Origin: Propionibacterium sp.
Lineage (GTDB): Bacteria; Actinomycetota; Actinomycetes; Propionibacteriales; Propionibacteriaceae
Length of the DNA: 20,036 bases
NCBI GenBank assembly: GCA_022837595.1
Contig: JALHFX010000048.1
Coordinates: forward strand, 1-20,036
Reading direction: 5' to 3'
This document shows positions 14,838 to 20,036 of the stretch, in pieces. Every line of letters starts with the position of its first letter. Within the stretch, counting starts at the first letter, position 1. The translations under genes and the position numbers were made by a program. Under the pieces are notes generated by a model. The model was not told where the DNA came from. It did not search any database and was given only the letters and a program-made list of their open reading frames with translations.

Positions 14838-14851
14838 ATCCTAGAGCGGAC

Positions 14852-14906
14852 ACGGGGCCCAGGAGGATCGGATTGAGAACCTGAATCCGGATCTCCTGGG
14901 CCCCGT
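14852..14906. terminator. Long two-way hairpin after pheT
   Basis: Bases 14852-14865 (ACGGGGCCCAGGAG) pair perfectly with 14893-14906. After a 3-nt internal mismatch, 14869-14874 pair with 14884-14889, leaving a 9-nt loop. It starts 14 bp after the pheT stop and faces the convergent aminotransferase gene. The trailing sequence (TTGTGTGCTT) is only mildly T-rich. A two-way terminator for pheST and the aminotransferase is the likely role. Confidence 0.8.
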
Positions 14907-14993
14907 TGTGTGCTTCGCGCCACGCTTGGTCGGTACCCGATCAGTCACATCACCCCGAGCTCGACCGAGGTCCCGCGGCAGAGTAAGCGGGTT

Positions 14994-16196
14994 TCAGTAG
15001 CTGACGCGAGTCTCGTCGCAGTACTCTGCGATGCGCCCGATCGCTTCGCGCAGGATGGCCTCTTCGGGCAACGCAACCAGACGGAAGTGATCGGGGCGGG
15101 GCCAGTTGAAGCCGCGGCCGTGGCTGATCAGGATCTTCTTGCGTTGCAGCAACCCGAGCGCCCACTCCTCGTCATCGTCGATGTCATACAGCTCGGCATT
15201 CAAGTGCGGGAACAGGTAAGGTTCACAGCTGATACCGGGGATCTCATTGAGCAGTCTATGGGCGAGCTTCAGCTGATCGTGGAAGCGTCCTCCCGGCTTC
15301 ACCAGGTCATCGATCGACTGGTAGCCCCCGAGCGCCGTCTGGATCGCATGCTGGGCAGGAACGTTCGCGCACATTCGCATATTCGCGAGCAACTGCAGGC
15401 CCTCGAAAAGGTTGGATGCGTCGTCCAGCGGCCCAGTGGTCACCAGCCATCCCGCCCGCCAGCCACATGCACGGTAGGCCTTCGACAGACCAGAGAAGGT
15501 CAGGCACAAGACATCTGATCCGGTCACGTTTGCCATGTTGATGTGTTCACCGGTGTAGATGATCTTCTCGTAGATCTCATCGGCAAGAATGATCAGTTCG
15601 TTATCACGGGCGATCTCTGAAATCTGAGTGAGCGTCTCCCGCGAATAGACCGCACCGGTCGGGTTATTGGGATTAATAATGACGATCGCCTTCGTGCGGC
15701 GAGTGATCTTGGATTTGATGTCCTCGATATCGGGCTGCCAGCCATTCGACTCGTCGCACAGATAGTGCACAGGATGACCACCGGACAAAACAGTCTGAGC
15801 CGTCCACAGGGGATAGTCGGGGGAGGGTATGAGTATCTCATCGCCGATATTCGTCATCGCTTGCAGTGTCAACGAGATCAACTCGCTAACTCCGTTACCG
15901 ATGAGCACCTGCGGCACATCGACATCCATCCCACGAGTCTGGTAGTAGTTCGCGACCGCAGTGCGCGCCGAATAAACCCCGCGCGCATCAGAGTAGCCGT
16001 CGGACTCGTGGATATGCGAGATGAAGCTGCGCACCATCGACTCGGGCGGTGCAAATCCGAAGTTGGCGAGATTGCCGATGTTGAGGTGCAGCACACGCTG
16101 TCCTTCAGCCTCCATGCGCTGGGCTTCAACCATGTTCTTGCCACGCACGTCGTAGCGCACGCCCTGCAATCTGCTTGCCTGTTCGAATTTCGACAT
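14994..16196 (-). CDS. AlaA-like PLP-dependent aminotransferase with shortened active-site segment
   Basis: A 400-residue fold-type I aminotransferase most like glutamate-pyruvate transaminase AlaA, which makes alanine from pyruvate. The sequence has GNGVSELI (100-107), PSPDYPLWT (124-132), INPNNPTGAVY (174-184), DEIYEKI (206-212), the PLP lysine in FSGLSKAYRACGWRAGW (Lys239), NVPAQHAIQTALGGYQSI, and the substrate-carboxylate Arg in DHFRLV (Arg372). Two places differ from what I recall of E. coli AlaA: NIGNLANFGF for NIGNPAPFGF, and SCEPYLFP (323-330), which lacks about five residues of the usual SCVKPRGALYMFP segment. The start is the ATG at 16196 with GAAAGG 7 nt upstream; the open frame continues upstream without such a site. 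It diverges from a TetR regulator. Confidence 0.88.
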   Translation of the reverse strand: MSKFEQASRLQGVRYDVRGKNMVEAQRMEAEGQRVLHLNIGNLANFGFAPPESMVRSFISHIHESDGYSDARGVYSARTAVANYYQTRGMDVDVPQVLIGNGVSELISLTLQAMTNIGDEILIPSPDYPLWTAQTVLSGGHPVHYLCDESNGWQPDIEDIKSKITRRTKAIVIINPNNPTGAVYSRETLTQISEIARDNELIILADEIYEKIIYTGEHINMANVTGSDVLCLTFSGLSKAYRACGWRAGWLVTTGPLDDASNLFEGLQLLANMRMCANVPAQHAIQTALGGYQSIDDLVKPGGRFHDQLKLAHRLLNEIPGISCEPYLFPHLNAELYDIDDDEEWALGLLQRKKILISHGRGFNWPRPDHFRLVALPEEAILREAIGRIAEYCDETRVSY

Positions 16197-16293
16197 CGTG
16201 TCGCCTTTCGTCTGGTGAGGCTTCGTGCTTGCCCGTCTGACTGACGAAACCCCTGTGCAGAGTATCGCCGATCGAACAAGGAAAACTAAAAAG

Positions 16294-16331
16294 TTGAGTC
16301 CACACCGGAAACCGCGGGTATGGTCGCAGGG
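16294..16331 (+). promoter_or_regulatory. Promoter of the TetR gene, probably leaderless
   Basis: TATGGT at 16319-16324 fits the -10 pattern and places the transcript start exactly on the GTG at 16331. TTGAGT at 16294-16299 is a possible -35 with a somewhat long 19-bp spacer. There is no usable ribosome binding site ahead of the GTG, which supports a leaderless mRNA. The opposite-strand promoter of the aminotransferase must also lie in the 134 bp between the two genes; GATACT (plus 16261-16266) is a possible -10 for it. Confidence 0.55.
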
Positions 16332-16879
16332 TGGCAGTAAGTCAGGCACGTATCGTAGATGCCGCTTTGCGGATCCTTGATCAATACGGACTGGCTGACT
16401 TATCGATGCGTCGCATCGCCGATGTACTCGGCGTCCAAGCGGCTGCGATCTACTGGCATTTCGCGAACAAGCAAACCCTTATCGCCGCCGTCGGCGACGC
16501 GATCCTCGCCGACCAGGCCGATTGGGGTGACTCGATGGCGCTCGAGGAATGGGCCCGTGATCTGCGCGATGTACTACTCCGTCACCGTGATGCAGCCGAA
16601 CTCGTAGCCGCGAGCCTTGCTGTCGGGCTTTGCGAGCATGCCCCGGAAGTAGGCGCTGTGGCGATTCTCGAGGCACAAGGGTGGCAACCTGACGATGCCG
16701 GACATGCTGCTAGTGCGATGGTGCATTTCATCCTTGGGCACGTCATGCAGGAGCAGACCCGGCAGAACTTGCTCGCCGTGGGAGTGTTGGCTCCACCTAC
16801 CGAGGCTATCGACGAGGACGGTTTCGAGTTCGGGCTGCAGATCTTGGTCAGCGGAGCTCGCGCGTTGGCTGCTCGTTGA
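16331..16879 (+). CDS. TetR-family transcriptional regulator
   Basis: A 182-residue DNA-binding regulator. The N-terminal helix-turn-helix spans about residues 6-52 (IVDAALRILDQYGLADLSMRRIADVLGVQAAAIYWHFANKQTLI), with the typical AAIYWHF recognition-helix end of true TetR-like members. The rest is a helical ligand-binding and dimerisation domain resembling the TetR C-terminal type. The ligand cannot be inferred. It stands back to back with the aminotransferase gene, which is the obvious candidate target along with its own promoter, but I could not find a clear palindromic operator in the 134 bp between them. The GTG start coincides with the predicted transcription start. Confidence 0.92.
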   Translation: MAVSQARIVDAALRILDQYGLADLSMRRIADVLGVQAAAIYWHFANKQTLIAAVGDAILADQADWGDSMALEEWARDLRDVLLRHRDAAELVAASLAVGLCEHAPEVGAVAILEAQGWQPDDAGHAASAMVHFILGHVMQEQTRQNLLAVGVLAPPTEAIDEDGFEFGLQILVSGARALAAR

Positions 16880-16926
16880 CGGTTATTGAACTCGAACGGG
16901 GCAGAGTCAAAGCAGTGAAACTGCGT

Positions 16927-17775
16927 TCAGCGGTGCCGGTTTATGATCTGCATCGTGAATGCTCCGGATTGCATTCCGCCCAAATCGATCGTGACATAGG
17001 CGAACCCGGCAGCGCGGATCGCCTGCTGTGTTTGCTGACGTACCGCCTCGTCGGCGAAGCGTCCTAGCTCTGCCAATGGGACCTCGATCCGCGCTATCCG
17101 ACCATGATGGCGCACCCGCGAATCGGAGAATCCGAGTTCGCGCAGGGCTTGCTCGGCGGCCTCGACCTGGCGGAGTTTCTCAGGTGTGACCTCCTCGCCG
17201 TGTGGGATACGCGATGCGAGGCAGGGTGCGGCAGGTTTGTCCGCTACTGATAGACCCAAGTCGAGCGCCAGCGCCCGTACCCGGGCCTTGGTAATTCCGG
17301 CCTGAGCTAATGGACGCAGCACGCGGTGGCGCGTAGCGGCCTCAGCACCCGGCCGATCCGGGCGGTTCGCGTCGTCCGCATTCTCTCCATAGGCAACCGC
17401 GTCTAGCGCCAGATCCTCGGCCAGCGTGTTGGAGATGACAGTGAACAATTCGTCCTTGCAGTAGAAGCAGCGATCAGCTCCGTTGGCCCGGTACTCGGCG
17501 CGATCATCCTCATGGGTAGCGAACTCGACCACTTTGGCCCCCATCTGGGTAGCGACTGAGCGAGCGATTTGCAGTTCATGGCGGGCCAGTGAGGGTGAGT
17601 CAGCGAGTAAACCGATGGCTCGCTCCGGGCCGAGCGTGCGAACTGCGAGTGCCAGCAGGACCGCAGAATCCACACCTCCCGAATAGGCGACACCCAATCG
17701 GTTCACGTCCCCGATAGCCTCCGCGACGGCTTCGGCATCGTCGCGGGTCGACTTTGACAGATCATCGAACCTCAC
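16927..17775 (-). CDS. larE: LarE-type ATP-dependent sulfur transferase
   Basis: A 282-residue PP-loop protein of the LarE family, which activates a carboxylate of a nicotinate-derived nucleotide with ATP and inserts sulfur on the way to the nickel-pincer nucleotide cofactor of lactate racemase-type enzymes. The PP-loop is SGGVDS (32-37). CFYCKDELF supplies Cys103 and Cys106, and DKPAAPCLASRIPHGEEVT supplies Cys185, the position matching the sulfur-donor Cys of the Lactobacillus plantarum enzyme. Three cysteines in this pattern mark the [4Fe-4S]-type LarE described for Thermotoga maritima. No larA, larB or larC is in the window, so the cofactor pathway is unproven here and another thiolation role is possible. 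The start is the GTG at 17775 without a ribosome site; it converges on the TetR gene. Confidence 0.88.
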   Translation of the reverse strand: MRFDDLSKSTRDDAEAVAEAIGDVNRLGVAYSGGVDSAVLLALAVRTLGPERAIGLLADSPSLARHELQIARSVATQMGAKVVEFATHEDDRAEYRANGADRCFYCKDELFTVISNTLAEDLALDAVAYGENADDANRPDRPGAEAATRHRVLRPLAQAGITKARVRALALDLGLSVADKPAAPCLASRIPHGEEVTPEKLRQVEAAEQALRELGFSDSRVRHHGRIARIEVPLAELGRFADEAVRQQTQQAIRAAGFAYVTIDLGGMQSGAFTMQIINRHR

Positions 17776-17783
17776 AAATTCAA

Positions 17784-17789
17784 AGTCTA
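17784..17789 (-). promoter_or_regulatory. Possible -10 of the larE gene
   Basis: On the minus strand TAGACT would start transcription about 2 nt before the GTG at 17775, giving a nearly leaderless mRNA. This would explain the absence of a ribosome binding site. No convincing -35 was identified. Confidence 0.4.
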
Positions 17790-17821
17790 ATCCGCGGCCG
17801 AAAGATCCCCCTGGAACTAAC

Positions 17822-17858
17822 TTGCATATCTATTCCGTAGAAGACATAGTTATTCCCA
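17822..17858 (+). promoter_or_regulatory. argC promoter with two ArgR-like boxes
   Basis: TTGCAT (17822-17827) and CATAGT (17845-17850) are separated by 17 bp and would start transcription at about the argC ATG (17858), which has no ribosome site. Over them lie two related half-palindromic boxes exactly 20 bp apart: TGCATATCTATTCC (17823-17836) and GACATAGTTATTCC (17843-17856), sharing CATA-N2-TATTCC. Tandem boxes about 20-21 bp apart are the known layout of arginine repressor operators, so ArgR control of the arginine operon is likely. Confidence 0.65.
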
Positions 17859-18886
17859 TGACGTATTCGATCGCTGTGGCCGGCTGTACCGGCTATGCGG
17901 GCGGCGAGGTCATCCGCCTAGCCGCAATGCATCCAGAACTGGCCATTGGCGCGCTCACCGCGCATTCCAATGCAGGCACGAAGCTCGGCGTCCACCTTCG
18001 CAATCTGCCCGAACTGGCAGACCGCGACGTGCTCGAGACCACCGCGGAGAATCTCGCCGGACACGACCTGGTCTTCTTGGCTCTGCCACACGGAGCCTCG
18101 GCGGCGCTGGCTGCGGAACTGGGTGATGAGACGGTGATCATTGACTGCGGTGCCGATTTCCGCCTCACGGATCCGGCTCAGTGGGCCAAATTCTACGGCG
18201 GAGAATACGCCGGAAGTTGGCCCTACGGACTGCCAGAATTGCCCGGCCAGCGTGCCAAGCTCGCCGCGAGTAAGAAGATTGCGGTGCCCGGCTGTTACCC
18301 GACCAACGTCACTTTGTCACTGCTGCCCGCACTGGTACACGGGCTGATTTCGGGCACCGACGTCACCGTCGCGGCAGCCTCCGGATCGTCCGGAGCAGGC
18401 AAAGCGGCTAAACCGCATCTGCTCGGTAGTGAACTGTTCAATTCGATGAGCGCCTATAGCGTGGGCGGCTCCCACCGTCACGTACCGGAGATCCTGCAGA
18501 ATCTCAGTCTGCTTGGTGCCGCTGAACCGTCCGTCAGTTTCACTCCGATGCTCGCGCCGATCTCCCGCGGCATCCTCGCGATTGTCACCGCCCCGATCGA
18601 AGGCGTGAGCGCGGCCGAGTTGCGCGCGGCCTATGCCGATAGTTATGCCGACGAGCCATTCTGTCGGCTGTTGCCCGAAGGCCAGTGGCCGCTGACGAAG
18701 TCGGTGCTGGGCAGTAATGGATATCAGGTGCAGGTCACTGTGGACGAGGCCGCTGGCCGGATGGTCGCCGTGGGTGTGCTCGACAACCTGACCAAGGGCA
18801 CCGCCGGCGCCGCCATCCAGTCCATGAACCTTGCACTCGGGCTGCCCGAGACAACCGGATTGTCAGCGATTGGAGTTGCACCGTGA
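17858..18886 (+). CDS. argC: N-acetyl-gamma-glutamyl-phosphate reductase ArgC
   Basis: ArgC (342 residues) reduces N-acetylglutamyl phosphate to the semialdehyde with NADPH, the third step of ornithine and arginine synthesis. The Rossmann motif is AVAGCTGYAGGE (6-17). The catalytic Cys146 lies in VPGCYPTN, and GGSHRHVPEI (203-212) provides the conserved His residues. The end NLTKGTAGAAIQSMNLALGLPE is diagnostic. The ATG at 17858 is chosen because the enzyme begins there; a TTG at 17822 is open in frame but would encode the promoter. It is first in argC-argJ-(argB), with GTGA overlap to argJ. Confidence 0.97.
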   Translation: MTYSIAVAGCTGYAGGEVIRLAAMHPELAIGALTAHSNAGTKLGVHLRNLPELADRDVLETTAENLAGHDLVFLALPHGASAALAAELGDETVIIDCGADFRLTDPAQWAKFYGGEYAGSWPYGLPELPGQRAKLAASKKIAVPGCYPTNVTLSLLPALVHGLISGTDVTVAAASGSSGAGKAAKPHLLGSELFNSMSAYSVGGSHRHVPEILQNLSLLGAAEPSVSFTPMLAPISRGILAIVTAPIEGVSAAELRAAYADSYADEPFCRLLPEGQWPLTKSVLGSNGYQVQVTVDEAAGRMVAVGVLDNLTKGTAGAAIQSMNLALGLPETTGLSAIGVAP

Positions 18887-20034
18887 GTATCACTGCAGTC
18901 GAGGGGTTCACCGCTGCCGGTATCGCGGCAGGTATCAAGGCATCGGGTGACGCCGATCTCGCGTTGGTCGTCAACCTCGGTCCCAAGTTCGACGTCGCGG
19001 CGGTATTCACCTCTAATCGGGTGGCAGCAGCACCGGTCATCTGGTCGCGCCAAGTCGTCGCCGGCGGCGGATTACACGCGGTAGTGCTGAACTCCGGGGG
19101 CGCCAATGCCTGCACCGGAACTGCCGGTTTTCAAGACACGCTAACGACGGCCGAGGCTGTCGCCCAGGTGGTTGGATGCGCGGCCGATGAGGTTGCGGTC
19201 TGTTCCACGGGTCTGATCGGCGTCCGGTTGCCGATGGACGCACTGCTGCCCGGGATAGAGGCGGCCGCTGCCCAACTGGGACCCGACGGCGGCGACGCCG
19301 CAGCGCGGGCGATCATGACCACCGATACTCGTCCGAAACAGGCCGTGATCCAATGCGGGGGCTACACCATTGCGGGGATGGCCAAGGGGGCTGGCATGTT
19401 GGCCCCGGCTTTGGCAACGATGCTCGTCGTGATCACGACCGACGCCGACATATCGTCGAAAGATCTGCAGGATTGCCTGGTAAAAGCGACCTCGCTGAGC
19501 TTCGACCGCATCGATTCCGATGGTTGTATGTCGACCAATGACACGGTGCTCGCGATGGCGTCCGGAGCCTCTGGTGTGACTCCGGATCTGGGTGATTTCG
19601 CTGTCAATCTGTCCAGGCTCTGTTGGAATCTCGCGCGTCAGCTGATCGGCGATGCCGAGGGCGCTGCACATGACATCGCGGTGGAGGTTGTGGGCGCAGC
19701 ATCGGAAGCCGATGCGCTCGAGGTAGCCCGCGAGATCGCCAGAAGCAATCTCTTCAAGTGCGCGATCTTCGGCAACGACCCGAATTGGGGCCGCGTGCTA
19801 TCGGCAGTCGGCGTCACTTCGGCCGCATTTGAGCCCGACCAACTTGATGTGACGATGAACGGCGTTCAGGTTTGCCGAGCCGGGGGAGTCGGTGACCCGC
19901 GGGAGTTGGTCGACTTGACGCAACGAGAGTGCCACGTCCTGGTCGACCTACACGCGGGTGAACATGCTGCGACCATTTGGACCAATGATCTGACCTACGA
20001 CTACGTCAAAGAGAATGCGGAGTACAGTTCCTGA
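18883..20034 (+). CDS. argJ: Ornithine acetyltransferase / N-acetylglutamate synthase ArgJ
   Basis: ArgJ (383 residues) moves the acetyl group from N-acetylornithine to glutamate, recycling acetyl in arginine synthesis; some homologues also use acetyl-CoA. The family blocks are present: FTSNRVAAAPV (42-52), LNSGGANACTG (69-79), CSTGLIGVRLP (107-117), and MAKGAGMLAPALATMLVVITTDA, where self-cleavage before Thr179 would give the two subunits and the nucleophile. IFGNDPNWGRVLSAVG and the C-terminal NDLTYDYVKENAEYSS complete it. Whether it is one- or two-function cannot be told here. The start GTG overlaps the argC stop by 4 nt, and the stop overlaps an ATG (20034-20036). Confidence 0.97.
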   Translation: MSITAVEGFTAAGIAAGIKASGDADLALVVNLGPKFDVAAVFTSNRVAAAPVIWSRQVVAGGGLHAVVLNSGGANACTGTAGFQDTLTTAEAVAQVVGCAADEVAVCSTGLIGVRLPMDALLPGIEAAAAQLGPDGGDAAARAIMTTDTRPKQAVIQCGGYTIAGMAKGAGMLAPALATMLVVITTDADISSKDLQDCLVKATSLSFDRIDSDGCMSTNDTVLAMASGASGVTPDLGDFAVNLSRLCWNLARQLIGDAEGAAHDIAVEVVGAASEADALEVAREIARSNLFKCAIFGNDPNWGRVLSAVGVTSAAFEPDQLDVTMNGVQVCRAGGVGDPRELVDLTQRECHVLVDLHAGEHAATIWTNDLTYDYVKENAEYSS

Positions 20035-20036
20035 TG
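20034..20036 (+). CDS. argB: Probable start codon of argB (gene lies beyond the window)
   Basis: The last three bases are an ATG overlapping the argJ stop as TGATG. In actinobacterial arginine operons argJ is normally followed by argB, N-acetylglutamate kinase. Only the start codon is visible, so the identity is inferred from operon order alone. Confidence 0.4.

Overview
The window is a stretch of ordinary, mostly core chromosome from a high-GC Gram-positive actinobacterium. The best taxonomic evidence is the 3' end of mshC (mycothiol biosynthesis, confined to Actinomycetota), the actinobacterial pairing hisE-hisG, a noncanonical infC start, and several promoters that appear to give leaderless mRNAs. 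A complete PEP-dependent dihydroxyacetone kinase operon and a C4-type Cys insertion in PheS would fit the Propionibacteriaceae, but that is a guess. No phage, insertion sequence, CRISPR array, tRNA or rRNA was seen.

Layout: mshC 3' end (+, 1-288); a 364-bp gene-free stretch between convergent genes holding a striking repeat (a 58-bp loopless perfect palindrome flanked by mirror-image arrays of a 13-bp core at 31-bp period); ftsH (-); divergently dhaK-dhaL-dhaM (+, overlapping by 4 nt at each junction) followed closely by hisE and hisG; a three-helix membrane protein (-); the infC-rpmI-rplT translation operon with an attenuator-like leader, then an rRNA methyltransferase; pheS-pheT; a strong terminator; an AlaA-like aminotransferase (-) divergent from a TetR regulator (+); a LarE-type sulfur insertase (-); and the start of the arginine operon argC-argJ-(argB), the window ending on the probable argB ATG.

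How the genes work together: DhaK, DhaL and DhaM form one phosphorelay. Here DhaM carries EIIA, HPr and an apparently full-length enzyme I in one chain, so the relay from PEP to dihydroxyacetone could be self-contained. HisG and HisE catalyse steps 1 and 2 of histidine synthesis. IF3, bL35 and bL20 are the classic co-regulated translation operon, and PheS/PheT are the two subunits of phenylalanyl-tRNA synthetase. ArgC and ArgJ work in the acetylated-ornithine cycle, and two tandem ArgR-like boxes lie over the argC promoter.

Most worth a second look: the palindrome and mirrored repeat array at 376-602; the infC leader (22-codon ORF with a strong ribosome binding site whose end lies inside an intrinsic terminator, then an ATC start for infC); the aminotransferase that lacks part of a conserved active-site segment; the argC operator; and the all-in-one DhaM.
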